Below, piece by piece: positions 1-7,989 of a stretch of 42,883 nucleotides of DNA (its first letter is position 1; each line of letters starts with the position of its first letter). The stretch lies in NCBI RefSeq assembly GCF_002006345.1, contig NZ_LZZM01000194.1, positions 1-42,883 on the forward strand, in the 5' to 3' direction. The DNA comes from Clostridium puniceum (lineage in GTDB: Bacteria; Bacillota; Clostridia; Clostridiales; Clostridiaceae). The notes under the pieces were generated by a model, which saw only the letters and a list, made by a program, of their open reading frames with translations, had not been told where the DNA came from and searched no databases. The position numbers were made by a program, and so were the translations under genes.

Positions 1-182
1 TTTGTTCCACAAATGTAATTCCTTAAATTTCCAAGCAACATAGTTGCTTTATTTGTCATGCACTTTTTTATTGACTAAAAAATATGATTTTTTTATTAAC
101 TTATATTGACTTCATATAGTTAGTCTCTATCAAGGATACTGTCTTTTTTCGCTTTTCTAATAAATCACTTCAAGCTAGTAAT

Positions 183-941
183 CTACTTTTCTGCTCCAAT
201 CATAAACATAGGTGTGGAGCCATAATTGACCTTTTCCTCTTCATTCCAAACTCGACTTCCAATATCATTTTGTGTAAAAATCCTTTTAAAACCAATTTCA
301 CTCAATACCCCAATATCCCACTTAGGTCTGTAAATTTTACTTAAAGGCAAACTTCGTGCAATCTCTTCCATTGCAACAGTATTTGTTGTTATGTAATGAT
401 CCTTAATTTTTTTTGCTTTAGCATTTGCTCTGTCTTGCTCATAACCTTTTCTTTTTTCAGGATAAAATAAATGGTGGTACCAATTAGCATCAAAATTTAG
501 TAAAATCCCTCCTGATGTCAACACACGATACCAATCTTTATACGCCTCTTGAGGTTTTTCTAGATTCCATGTTAGATTTCTAGTAATTATCAAATCAAAA
601 GTGTCATCAGCAAAATTTAATTTATGAGCATCCATCCTCTGAAACTGTATCCCTAAATTTAAACTTTTCGCATTATTTTTAGCTTTTTGCAGCATTGCTT
701 CAGTATAGTCTACAGCTGTAACATCATATCCACAGCTTGCCATGATGATAGCAAGAAAACCTGGTCCAGTTCCAATATCAAGTACCTTCATTTTTCTTCC
801 AGTGATTTTTGGTGCATATTCATTAATCATATCTATCCATTCAGCTTTTTTGAAGCTATTTAGCTCTTCTAGATTCACTTGGCAATATCCTTCTGAACGC
901 TTATCCCAATAATTTTCAACTTTATCTAATAATTCAGTCAT
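183..941 (-). CDS. Class I SAM-dependent methyltransferase
   Basis: This 252-residue protein has the class I SAM-binding fold. Motif I (VLDIGTGPG) is at residues 53-61, the acidic end of strand 2 (AVDYTEAML) is near 76-84, a post-I segment FDLIITRN is near 115-122, and VLTSGGILL of strand 5 is near 140-148. It is probably a soluble enzyme that methylates a small molecule; the substrate cannot be read from the sequence. The ATG has a clear AGGAGA site 7 nt upstream. It stands alone on the minus strand: the next gene upstream, cbiN, is about 590 bp away and has its own terminator. A terminator-like element lies in the leader. Related clostridial proteins are often labelled UbiE/BioC-like, but nothing here links it to those pathways. 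Confidence 0.85.
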   Translation of the reverse strand: MTELLDKVENYWDKRSEGYCQVNLEELNSFKKAEWIDMINEYAPKITGRKMKVLDIGTGPGFLAIIMASCGYDVTAVDYTEAMLQKAKNNAKSLNLGIQFQRMDAHKLNFADDTFDLIITRNLTWNLEKPQEAYKDWYRVLTSGGILLNFDANWYHHLFYPEKRKGYEQDRANAKAKKIKDHYITTNTVAMEEIARSLPLSKIYRPKWDIGVLSEIGFKRIFTQNDIGSRVWNEEEKVNYGSTPMFMIGAEK

Positions 942-971
942 TATTTATTCTCCTTTTTTAGAAACCTTTGA

Positions 972-1030
972 ATAAAAAAAACACGACAACTACCCATAAT
1001 CATTTCTGTTTACAGATAACCTTCGTGGTT
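972..1030 (-). promoter_or_regulatory. Possible attenuator in the methyltransferase leader
   Basis: Read on the minus strand, a CACGA segment (1023-1027) can pair with TCGTG (982-986), which is directly followed by a run of eight U. Between them is a small TCTG/CAGA hairpin, and an AACC/GGTT hairpin overlaps the outer stem. The layout resembles a terminator with a competing fold just ahead of the start codon. It does not match any riboswitch class I recognise. The outer stem is only 5 bp, so this is a weak call. Confidence 0.3.
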
Positions 1031-1441
1031 ACATTCTCATTTTTTCATTATTTCTATTTTTCTAACGTATTATATCTCTTTATTAAAAGTTTAAGCATTC
1101 GTGCTTAATATTCTCATTATTGTATATATCTTAAAATCAAGTTTATACAATAAAGTTAGTTTGTGGTATATGGTAACATGATTTTATTGCAAAATCATAG
1201 TTTCAATATAGATGATAGCACAATATTCCATAAATATCAATATTAAACCAACGAAAAATTAAAAATATTTTGCAAAATTGTATTATTATAACACATTATG
1301 CACCTAATATTTAATGTACATATGTTGCAATAATAAATCTACATCAAAAAACTTGTAATTATAAATCATATGCAAATGATTTATATGTAGAAATTTAATT
1401 GCAACATATATATAAAATACTAACAAAACTTAGTCAATAAA
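1031..1441. other. AT-rich intergenic DNA, no gene seen
   Basis: The stretch between the methyltransferase leader and the cbiN terminator has no convincing open frame with a ribosome binding site. Its only clear structure is the palindromic repeat at 1319-1411. Confidence 0.5.
1319..1411. repeat. Imperfect palindromic AT-rich element (dispersed family, copy 1)
   Basis: The left arm TATGTTGCAATAATAAATCT (from 1321) is matched in inverted form by ATGTAGAAATTTAATTGCAA (1384-1403). A second perfect hairpin, ATAAATCAT/ATGATTTAT, sits inside. Related arms recur near 18435-18500, 20986-21042 and 28163-28200, all intergenic. No coding capacity is present. This looks like a small MITE-like or hairpin repeat; mobility is not shown. 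Confidence 0.5.
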
Positions 1442-1480
1442 AAACCTCAAGGATGCACTGGGCAATCCTATGATTAGGTA
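1442..1480 (-). terminator. Intrinsic terminator after cbiMN
   Basis: On the minus strand AGGATTGC pairs with GCATCCT (one bulged T) around a CCAGT loop. An outer CCT/AGG pair and a T6 run follow. It lies about 50 nt after the cbiN stop and closes the cbiMN unit. Confidence 0.7.
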
Positions 1481-1530
1481 CTACTTTTGCAGTATTACTT
1501 TTCTTTATATTTAAATAATGAGAAAAAATA

Positions 1531-1854
1531 CTATTTGCTTTTATTCTTATGATTTTCTATTTTGTTTCTCTCTACGAATCTTCCCATGAAGAAGGCAATA
1601 ACGCCAACTCCAATACCTGTTTGTAAACAAAAAAGTAAACTTTCAATCTCGCCTGGTAACTCTCCACCAATCCAATTTTCCATAACAGGCGTAAACCAAG
1701 GTTCATACTCTGTACCTGTAATTTCAGCAACTACTTTGCTTCCTGCATCATCGGAACCACCAAATTCAGCTCCCTTTAATGTTAATAATGGTATAACAGC
1801 AATCAATGTAGCAATAATTAATAAAATTAAAACTTTTTTTTTCGTTTTTGTCAT
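1531..1854 (-). CDS. cbiN: Cobalt ECF transporter accessory protein CbiN
   Basis: This 107-residue membrane protein has a transmembrane segment at about 7-27, an extracellular loop containing GGSDDAG and EYEPW, and a second transmembrane segment at about 72-92. That is the standard CbiN architecture and length. CbiN is the small accessory subunit that works with CbiM in cobalt uptake. Its ATG overlaps the cbiM stop codon (TAATG), so translation is probably coupled. The pair is governed by the cobalamin riboswitch ahead of cbiM. Identification rests on the topology, the conserved loop and the fixed CbiM-CbiN order. Confidence 0.9.
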   Translation of the reverse strand: MTKTKKKVLILLIIATLIAVIPLLTLKGAEFGGSDDAGSKVVAEITGTEYEPWFTPVMENWIGGELPGEIESLLFCLQTGIGVGVIAFFMGRFVERNKIENHKNKSK

Positions 1855-2606
1855 TAATTTTCGCCTCCATTCATGAATCCAACCTCTTTCAATTCAGATT
1901 TTGCATATGTTTCAAGACCAATAATGATTACAACCGTCAGAATACCCTCAATAATTGCTAATGGAACCTGTGTTGGTGCAAATACTCCAAGGAACTTTAC
2001 TGCTGATGCAAGGATACCACCGGTTTCAGATGGATATGCAAGTGCAAGTTGAACACTAGTTATACAATAAGTGAATAGGTCACCAATTGATGCTGCCAAG
2101 AAAATACCTACATGTTTATTGACTTTCAGCTTGTTGCATAATTTATAAATTCCATAAGAAACGAATGGACCTGCAATAGCCATAGAAAAAGTATTGGCAC
2201 CAAGAGTAGTCAATCCGCCATGAGCAAGCAAAATTGCTTGGAAAACTAATACAATAATACCTAGTATGCTGACTGCGCTTGGTCCGAATAAAATTGCACC
2301 AAGTCCAGTACCAGTCATATGTGAGCAACTTCCTGTTACTGACGGAATCTTTAAAGATGAAAGTACGAAAACGAATGCGCCTGCCATAGCAAGAATAGTA
2401 ATTACTCTATGGTGCTTGGACAAAGTCTTCTTAATAGATAAGTAACCTGCTACTAAAAATGGAATGGAAATAACACCCCACATAATGCAGAATTTTGGTG
2501 GAAGATAACCTTCCATAATGTGCATTGCATTTGCTACGGGAGCTACTCCGAAAATTAAAGCAAATGCTGCCGCAATAGCGACAATTTTCTTTTCTTTTTG
2601 ATTCAT
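1854..2606 (-). CDS. cbiM: Cobalt ECF transporter substrate-capture subunit CbiM
   Basis: CbiM is the integral-membrane subunit that binds Co2+. The 250-residue protein begins with a signal-like segment (about 1-27) followed by MHIMEGYLP at 28-36, the hallmark of the CbiM/NikM family; the Met-His pair after cleavage forms the metal-chelating N-terminus. Several hydrophobic helices follow, and [16 protein letters not shown] is the conserved second signature. The Shine-Dalgarno sequence GAGGA precedes the ATG. Cobalt rather than nickel is inferred from the cobalamin riboswitch directly upstream and from CbiN. The ATPase and T-component genes lie upstream as a separate riboswitch-controlled unit. 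Confidence 0.93.
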   Translation of the reverse strand: MNQKEKKIVAIAAAFALIFGVAPVANAMHIMEGYLPPKFCIMWGVISIPFLVAGYLSIKKTLSKHHRVITILAMAGAFVFVLSSLKIPSVTGSCSHMTGTGLGAILFGPSAVSILGIIVLVFQAILLAHGGLTTLGANTFSMAIAGPFVSYGIYKLCNKLKVNKHVGIFLAASIGDLFTYCITSVQLALAYPSETGGILASAVKFLGVFAPTQVPLAIIEGILTVVIIIGLETYAKSELKEVGFMNGGEN

Positions 2607-2654
2607 TTTTCCTCCTCTATAGTTTTTAATGTGAACGTCATTAAAAACTAGATA

Positions 2655-2692
2655 ATAAAAATCACCTGCATTTACAAAATATAAATCAGGTG
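2655..2692 (-). terminator. Riboswitch-controlled terminator ahead of cbiM
   Basis: On the minus strand CACCTG pairs with CAGGTG (2663-2692), with inner ATTTA/TAAAT pairs, followed by ATTTTTAT. It lies between the cobalamin aptamer and the cbiM start, as expected of a transcriptional expression platform. Confidence 0.8.
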
Positions 2693-2769
2693 TGTGGTCC
2701 TAGGACAGGACATTAGCGACTTTCTCACTAACCACACTCAGTCATCGTTCGTAACTAAATGTAACAACT

Positions 2770-2890
2770 TATCACATTGGTTGGTCTCCTGACTTGGCAG
2801 CTTGTTCTACCTTTCACAGTGGCGTGACCGTATGGGATTCTCACCCATTTCCCGTTGCCCTTAACAAATATTTGCTGGCACCAATGGATA
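2770..2890 (-). promoter_or_regulatory. Cobalamin riboswitch controlling cbiMN
   Basis: The minus strand carries the conserved cobalamin core in order: GGGAAATGGGTGAGAATCCC, then ACGGTCACGCCACTGTG, then the B12 box AAGTCAGGAGACC. This is a canonical adenosylcobalamin-type aptamer. Sequence from about 2770 down to 2693 links it to the terminator at 2655-2692. It should shut off cbiMN when cobalamin is abundant (known behaviour of the family). Confidence 0.95.
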
Positions 2891-2943
2891 TTAAATTATC
2901 AAAAGTATCATAACATATATATTCCACCATGTCTATAAAATGC

Positions 2944-3771
2944 CTAATTTTGAATAATTTCCTTAAATTCCTGTATGTTTTTCGGATAGTCCTTTGTATC
3001 TTTAAGCAGATGTTTTTCTATGAGCAATTCATAGACTTCCAACATGGTGGGCTGTCTAAGATTTGATTGTTTTAAAATATCTTTATTTTGGAAAATTTCT
3101 ATTGGTGTGCCATCTGCAATAATTTTTCCCTGACAAAACACAAGAACTCTTTCAGCCCATCTATATGCAAAATCTACATCATGTGTGGAAATTAGCATTG
3201 TCTTACCCTCCGCTCCAAGTTTAATCAAAACTTCTTCCAACATTAATGCATTTAAAGGATCTAGTGCTGCTGTAGGTTCATCAAAGATTATAATTTCCGA
3301 TTTCATAGCAATGATATCAGCAATACTGACACGCTTCTTTTCACCTCCACTCAAATAGTGAGGAGGGCGATCCTTTAACTCCGAAATATTCATATATTCC
3401 AGTGCTTCATCAACTCGTTTTAAAACTTCCTCTTTAGGAAGTTTTAAATTCATAGGTCCAAATGCAACTTCCCCTCTAACTGTGGATGCAATTATTTGGT
3501 TGTCTGCATCTTGAAATACGATTCCAATGTTTTTTCGGAGTTCCTTTAAATTCTTTTTATTAATAACTATATCGCGATAAATTATTTTCCCTTTTTCCGG
3601 TGTAAGTACACCGTCCACGTTCAAGAAAAATGTAGATTTTCCAGAACCGTTAGAACCAAGAACAGCTATTTTTTCACCTTCATAAATATCCACATTTACT
3701 CCATCTAATGCAGACTTTCCATTTCCATAAATGTAGTGAAGATCTTCAACTTTTAATATAGGTTTTCTCAT
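2944..3771 (-). CDS. cbiO: Cobalt ECF transporter ATPase CbiO
   Basis: This 275-residue ABC ATPase powers cobalt uptake. It has Walker A GSNGSGKST (39-47), the Q-loop VFQDADNQI (85-93), signature LSGGEKK (140-146), Walker B IIIFDEP (160-166) and the switch His in STHD (195-198). The DNQI sequence after the Q-loop is typical of ECF-type ATPases. It starts 12 nt after the cbiQ stop with an AGAAAGGA site, so the two are co-transcribed. Only one ATPase gene is present, so a CbiO homodimer is expected. A second riboswitch follows 54 nt after its stop codon. Confidence 0.95.
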   Translation of the reverse strand: MRKPILKVEDLHYIYGNGKSALDGVNVDIYEGEKIAVLGSNGSGKSTFFLNVDGVLTPEKGKIIYRDIVINKKNLKELRKNIGIVFQDADNQIIASTVRGEVAFGPMNLKLPKEEVLKRVDEALEYMNISELKDRPPHYLSGGEKKRVSIADIIAMKSEIIIFDEPTAALDPLNALMLEEVLIKLGAEGKTMLISTHDVDFAYRWAERVLVFCQGKIIADGTPIEIFQNKDILKQSNLRQPTMLEVYELLIEKHLLKDTKDYPKNIQEFKEIIQN

Positions 3772-3783
3772 AATCGTTCCTTT

Positions 3784-4680
3784 CTATCTTGTAAAGCTCC
3801 AAATCAAAATTAAAAAAATTATGAATGCGGCTGCGATGATAATTTGTTTTAGCTCTATGTTTTTATCTTCCTCCAAAAATATAATATCTCCATCATAACA
3901 TCTGGCTTCCATAGCATCATAATAAGCATTTGCCTTATTAAGCGAAATAACCAGCATATTGCTGGCAATGCTTCCAAAGGTATAGCAAGAAGTTTTAAAA
4001 TCACAATACCCCTGACGGGATTCTGCAGAGTTTTTCATTTTAGTATAAACATCCATCAAAATGAAAATATAACGGTAAATAAGACTCATTAGTTCTATAA
4101 TAAGTTTTGGTACATGTGCCTTTCGAAGCACGTATATAATTTCAGAAGATGGAGTAGACAGTGTCATCATCTGTAGAGCACTGATAGCAGCAAAAATTTT
4201 TAAAAGCAAAAAAGTTACATTTTTAAGCTTTGCTTGTGACGTAAACACATAGCAAAAACCAAGATACAGATTATACTGACCAATGGGCTGCTTTGAAAAA
4301 TCAATGGCAATGGTAAAAGTGCTAAGCAAGATAAATACAATTGGAATCGTAAGTATGGACAAATATCCATGCAATGAAAGCTTTCCTTTCACAACTGTCA
4401 AATAGAACATTGCAATAATAACCACAACAGATACATATATATTGTCTAATACAATGCAGAGAATCAGTGTCAGTACCGATAAAGATACTTTAAAAGTAGC
4501 ATTCCAGTGTTTGATTTTAGAAGCATAAGCATAAAAATCAATTGAAGACCCTTCGCCGTGTTTATGTCCGATTTTATGATGATGTGTCTCTTCCCCATGG
4601 CTATGACCATCTTTATGTTTCCACTTGAGGAAAATGACAACCATCATAAATATAATACATAAAATAATAATTTTTTCCAT
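3784..4680 (-). CDS. cbiQ: Cobalt ECF transporter T component CbiQ with His-rich N-terminal extension
   Basis: CbiQ is the transmembrane coupling subunit linking CbiM to the ATPase. The C-terminal part has the family's multi-helix membrane core and two motifs that dock the ATPase, SAESRQGY and AMEARCYDG; the second reads ARC where ARG is usual. The protein is 298 residues, longer than many family members. Its extra N-terminus is one transmembrane helix (3-18) followed by a charged segment (20-44) holding eight histidines, including HSHGEETHHH. That segment looks like a metal-binding linker (inference). The ATG has an AAGGGAGA site. The gene heads the cbiQ-cbiO unit behind its own cobalamin riboswitch. 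Confidence 0.9.
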   Translation of the reverse strand: MEKIIILCIIFMMVVIFLKWKHKDGHSHGEETHHHKIGHKHGEGSSIDFYAYASKIKHWNATFKVSLSVLTLILCIVLDNIYVSVVVIIAMFYLTVVKGKLSLHGYLSILTIPIVFILLSTFTIAIDFSKQPIGQYNLYLGFCYVFTSQAKLKNVTFLLLKIFAAISALQMMTLSTPSSEIIYVLRKAHVPKLIIELMSLIYRYIFILMDVYTKMKNSAESRQGYCDFKTSCYTFGSIASNMLVISLNKANAYYDAMEARCYDGDIIFLEEDKNIELKQIIIAAAFIIFLILIWSFTR

Positions 4681-4810
4681 ATCAGATCTCCCTTGGATTT
4701 TTACTCCTTGTAAGCATTCAAAAATAATTTAGAACTAGAATTTTTCAGTTATATGTGGGCGTATACACAAAATGTCCATTTATTTATTGTATCATAACCT
4801 TAAGTTTTTT

Positions 4811-4850
4811 TATAAAATAAAAGTCTTTCTAACTAAAGTGTTAGAAAGAC
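4811..4850 (-). terminator. Riboswitch-controlled terminator ahead of cbiQ
   Basis: On the minus strand GTCTTTCTAAC pairs perfectly with GTTAGAAAGAC (4823-4850, 11 bp) and is followed by TTTTATTTTAT. It lies between the aptamer at 4935-5090 and the cbiQ start, as expected of an expression platform. Confidence 0.85.
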
Positions 4851-4934
4851 ATAATAATAAAACATATTCATTCACTCATATAAAATCAATAAATATTTAA
4901 ACGCCCTCTCCATCACTCGTAGAGTTTATAGTGC

Positions 4935-5090
4935 AAAATATAGGCAGGTCTTCTGACTTAAGAATCGTCATTTAAGTACGCCTTCCCTGTTTCCAAGTGA
5001 CACACAATATACTTAAACTCCTCTAATACAGCTACGGGATAGTTCAGGAATTTCACCTAATTCCCTTTTAATTAATCAACATAAAATACA
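4935..5090 (-). promoter_or_regulatory. Cobalamin riboswitch controlling cbiQO
   Basis: The minus strand reads GGTGAAATTCCTGAACTATC, then CCGTAGCTGTA, then GTCACTTGGAAACAGGGAAG, then the B12 box AAGTCAGAAGACCTGCC. The core differs from the first copy: no GCCACTG is present. It may belong to a variant cobalamin-riboswitch subclass. It precedes the strong terminator at 4811-4850. Confidence 0.9.
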
Positions 5091-5222
5091 AAAAATTGCA
5101 ATAAATTTTGATTAAACCTATATTTTATTATTAAATTTTATTTTTCTTACTCATATTACTCTATTATAAGATAACATTGTTAACCATAAAAATCAATTTA
5201 CATATTCATAATTTATAGGTTA

Positions 5223-6944
5223 TCATACTTTGAATTTAGTTATAATGCTTCTCAAATCTTCAGACATTTTAGCTAAAAGCTTACTAGATGATGCTATCTC
5301 TTCAACTGATGCCAATTGCTCCTCTGCTGCTGCTGATATTGTTTGTGTTTCATCAGCTATCTTCATACTTATGCTTTGAATATTATTCACAGAAGTAACT
5401 GAAGTTTTAGTTCCTGTCGTTACATCGCTAATAGAACTTGATATCTCATGAATTTGCTGAGATATTTCTTTTATCATGTGAAGAATTTCTTGGAAACTTG
5501 TTCCTGCAATATCTACAACCTTTGCTCCTGTATCAACTTCTTTGGAATTTTCCTTCATAACTAAAACTGCATTGTTAGTTTTAGTTTGAACATCCGTAAT
5601 AATCTTAGCTATTTCTTTAGTTGCGTCTTGCGACTGCTCTGCTAACTTTCTAATTTCATCCGCTACTACACTAAATCCTCTTCCAGCTTCTCCTGCTCTT
5701 GCAGATTCTATTGCCGCATTTAATGCAAGTAAATTAGTTTGCTCTGATATACTTTCAATTGTATCAACAATATGTCCAATCTTGGCTGATTTTTCTTCAA
5801 GTTCACTAATAATTGAAGCTGTTTCATTTGTTCTTTTTTCTATTATTTCCATTTGACTAATTGCCTTTTCTACAGCTTCTTCACCAGCATTAGCTGAAGT
5901 TTGTGCATTGTCTGTTAATGTTGACACTGAAGTCGTATTTTTAGATATTATATTTATTTTTTCAGATATATTTTCAACTACATTAGTAGTATCATTAGTA
6001 AAGCTAAGCTGCTCATCTGCACCATGTGCCATAGTAGTTACAGCTGTAGCAACAAGATTTGATGCATCTGCTGATTGTTCAGCACTTGCAGTTAATTCTT
6101 CAGAAGATAACACTAACTGCTCTGATGTATTCCCTAATTGCTTAAGTAACCCTATAATATTCTTTGTCATTGTATCTAGAGCCTTCGTCACTATTCCAAA
6201 CTCACTCTTATCTTCAAGATTTTCTTTCTTTATCTCTAATGAAAAATCTCCTTGTGCTAAAGCACCTATAAATGCTACAAAATCATCTAGTCTCTTTGTA
6301 ATACGCTTTGTTATTAAAACTCCTAATAAAATTATTAAAATTGATGCTGTAATCACTATACTTAAAAATATTAATACTGCAACTTTAAAATTTGCTTTGT
6401 CTTTATTATTTATTTCTTCTGCAAGTTGTCTATTATGTTCACCAAGTTCAACCAAATCACTCATAAAAGCTTGTAAATATGCTTCAACATTTTTTTCATA
6501 ATACTCATATGCTTCTTGATTCTTATTTTCTTTGGCTAAACTAATAACAGTTTTTCTCGTTTCTCTATATTTAGCTAAATTCTCTTCTATTTCTTTTATT
6601 TTATTTATTTCAAAAGAATCCATTTTTAAATTTTTATATTGGTTCATATAATTATTAAATTCTGCTGCACGAGTATCTATGTCCTTTATTAAATTTTCAT
6701 TTTCATCTTTATCATTTGTCACCATAATTTTATAAATATCTGCCGAAATTGCCCTTGCATGAACTCTAGATTCATTTAACCACTCACTAGATAATAGTCT
6801 TTCATTGTACATAGAATCTAAACTTTTGCTTGATTGTGATAAAAATAAATACCCTGCCCCTCCTATTGCTAACAAACCTATTAAAGAGCATACTATAAGT
6901 AATGTTAATTTTTTACCTACCTTTAAATTATTTAACCATACCAT
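5223..6944 (-). CDS. Methyl-accepting chemotaxis protein
   Basis: This is a 573-residue membrane chemoreceptor. From the N-terminus it has a transmembrane helix (about 8-30), a helical extracellular sensor of the four-helix-bundle type (about 33-185), a second transmembrane helix (about 190-213), a HAMP domain and a long methylated coiled coil. The signalling tip contains [20 protein letters not shown] and [17 protein letters not shown]. No C-terminal CheR-tethering pentapeptide is present. The start is the ATG at 6944, which has GGGAGG just upstream; a GTG 15 nt earlier lies before that site and is unlikely. The leader carries a c-di-GMP-II riboswitch and terminator, so receptor synthesis should follow cyclic-di-GMP. 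The ligand is unknown. Confidence 0.93.
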   Translation of the reverse strand: MVWLNNLKVGKKLTLLIVCSLIGLLAIGGAGYLFLSQSSKSLDSMYNERLLSSEWLNESRVHARAISADIYKIMVTNDKDENENLIKDIDTRAAEFNNYMNQYKNLKMDSFEINKIKEIEENLAKYRETRKTVISLAKENKNQEAYEYYEKNVEAYLQAFMSDLVELGEHNRQLAEEINNKDKANFKVAVLIFLSIVITASILIILLGVLITKRITKRLDDFVAFIGALAQGDFSLEIKKENLEDKSEFGIVTKALDTMTKNIIGLLKQLGNTSEQLVLSSEELTASAEQSADASNLVATAVTTMAHGADEQLSFTNDTTNVVENISEKINIISKNTTSVSTLTDNAQTSANAGEEAVEKAISQMEIIEKRTNETASIISELEEKSAKIGHIVDTIESISEQTNLLALNAAIESARAGEAGRGFSVVADEIRKLAEQSQDATKEIAKIITDVQTKTNNAVLVMKENSKEVDTGAKVVDIAGTSFQEILHMIKEISQQIHEISSSISDVTTGTKTSVTSVNNIQSISMKIADETQTISAAAEEQLASVEEIASSSKLLAKMSEDLRSIITKFKV

Positions 6945-6977
6945 TTTTTTACCTCCCACTTTTAATAAAAATTCAAA

Positions 6978-7019
6978 TAAAAAAACCTACTAACAATTAA
7001 TTTATTAATTGCTGGCAGG
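6978..7019 (-). terminator. Riboswitch-linked terminator ahead of the chemoreceptor
   Basis: On the minus strand CCTGCCAGCAATTAAT pairs with ATTAATTGTTAGTAGG (15 of 16 positions, including G-U), followed by seven U. Its 5' arm contains the CCAGC that also closes the aptamer's outer helix, so the two folds compete. Confidence 0.85.
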
Positions 7020-7085
7020 TTGCACCACTAACTCCGAATTCTTAAGGTGCCCAAATAAAAGAATCCATCCTCGTTTCCAACTTTT
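7010..7085 (-). promoter_or_regulatory. Cyclic-di-GMP class II riboswitch
   Basis: The minus strand reads GTTGGAAACGAGGATGGATT, a short spacer, TTTGGGCACCTTAAG, then GAGTTAGTGGTGCAACC and TGCCAGC. These blocks match in order the class II cyclic-di-GMP aptamer known from C. acetobutylicum and C. difficile (GGAAA, GGGCAC, GAGUUAGU, GUGCAACCG). The GTTGG/CCAGC helix shares its 3' strand with the terminator, so ligand binding should oppose termination: a probable ON switch (inference). Confidence 0.9.
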
Positions 7086-7275
7086 TACGACATTATATTA
7101 TAAAATATAATAATATTCTCTTGTCTTTTTAATTATATCACTTATCGGTAAAAAGTAAACAAATCCTCATTAGGCTATAAGAAATTTTAAATTCCTTACT
7201 GATTCTTAACTCATTACCACTCATACATAAAAAGGAAAAACCGCAAGATATTTCAAGGCTTTCTTTAACCTAATC

Positions 7276-7602
7276 CTACGGTGATAATATGTCTATAAGA
7301 TTTAAAATTATTTGTTGATCCTTAAGACTTTTTTTCCTTAATTTGTCTATTATATCATTAAGAGTTTTGGTGTCTACTTCAGTATTATTTTCATCTAAAA
7401 ATCTAAATAAATCTACAAAAGTTATATCCAACGCATTAATAACTTTTTCTAAACTATGAATAGTCGCTCCTCTTTCTCCACGCTCTAGCCGTCCCATATG
7501 TGACAAACTTATTTCGGCTCTTAATGCCAACTCCTCTTGACTCCATTCTCGTTTGGTCCGTAAATCTCTTATCCTATGCCCAACAGCTTTTTTAATATCC
7601 AT
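7276..7602 (-). CDS. XRE-family transcriptional regulator
   Basis: This 108-residue DNA-binding protein has an N-terminal helix-turn-helix of the Cro/C1 type (about 8-62): RIRDLRTKREWSQEELALRA, then ISLSHMGRLERGERGATIHS. The C-terminal 45 residues are charged and helical and may dimerise or bind a partner. The ATG at 7602 has GGAAGGG 12 nt upstream; a TTG start 21 nt earlier overlaps that site. It is divergent from a Spo0E-like gene, and the intergenic 16-bp inverted repeat overlaps both predicted -35 boxes, so autoregulation and control of the neighbour are likely (inference). The size and context recall SinR-like or phase regulators, but orthology cannot be claimed. Confidence 0.85.
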   Translation of the reverse strand: MDIKKAVGHRIRDLRTKREWSQEELALRAEISLSHMGRLERGERGATIHSLEKVINALDITFVDLFRFLDENNTEVDTKTLNDIIDKLRKKSLKDQQIILNLIDILSP

Positions 7603-7640
7603 AATGTTTTCGCACCCTTCCAATAAATATGCCTATAGAC

Positions 7641-7743
7641 AAGATAGCTTGTAACGTAATAAATATCAACGCCATATAGTGCATATATTTATGAAAATAA
7701 TGGACTATATGGCGTTGATTACAAATCAATATATACTTATTAT
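7641..7743. promoter_or_regulatory. Divergent promoters sharing a 16-bp inverted-repeat operator
   Basis: ATCAACGCCATATAGT (7665-7680) and ACTATATGGCGTTGAT (7704-7719) are perfect inverted repeats separated by 23 nt. The right arm feeds a plus-strand promoter, TTGATT (7715-7720), a 17-nt spacer and TATTAT (7738-7743), for the Spo0E-like gene. The left arm feeds a minus-strand promoter, TTGATA (7664-7669), 17 nt and TATCTT (7641-7646), for the XRE gene. No U-run follows either arm, so it is not a terminator. Confidence 0.7.
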
Positions 7744-7812
7744 AGAATTAATACTAAAAATTAACACATATGTATTCATATAATTCAACATAAACAATAG
7801 TAGGAGGTTAAT

Positions 7813-7989
7813 TTGAAAATAATGGATGAGTCAATTAATAAAATAGATCTGTGGAGACACCTGTTACATACTTCAATAAACAATAATAAAAATTTAAATA
7901 GTGGTGTAGTCTTGGAATTAAGTCAGAAACTAGATAAGGTTATTGTTGATGTATACAAGAAACAACCTAGTTTTAATAAAAACAAGTGA
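7813..7989 (+). CDS. Spo0E-like sporulation regulatory protein (aspartyl-phosphate phosphatase family)
   Basis: This small gene encodes 58 residues and ends in TGA. It starts at TTG (7813), 5 nt after a perfect AGGAGG; an in-frame ATG at 7822 is the alternative but is 14 nt from the site. The C-terminal half, ELSQKLDKVIVDVYKKQ, contains the SQxLD signature with the helix pattern of Spo0E-like proteins, which in bacilli dephosphorylate Spo0A~P and delay sporulation. A basic and hydrophobic helix (KIDLWRHLLHTSINNN) precedes it, giving the usual two-helix hairpin. In clostridia the Spo0E-like proteins are less well understood. A sigma-A-type promoter with its -35 inside the inverted repeat lies upstream. 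Confidence 0.7.
   Translation: MKIMDESINKIDLWRHLLHTSINNNKNLNSGVVLELSQKLDKVIVDVYKKQPSFNKNK

Noticed and set aside
1..182. AGCAAC/GTTGCT hairpin at 34-48 as terminator of a gene left of the window
   Set aside because: The 6-bp stem is followed by only a weak T-rich stretch and no gene is visible to its left, so it cannot be supported.
1562..1876. Plus-strand open frame opposite cbiN
   Set aside because: cbiN on the other strand is a clear family member in its expected position; the antisense frame has no supporting signal.
5908..6501. Long plus-strand open frame opposite the chemoreceptor gene
   Set aside because: It is the antisense shadow of the repetitive coiled-coil coding sequence and has no ribosome binding site or recognisable protein motif.
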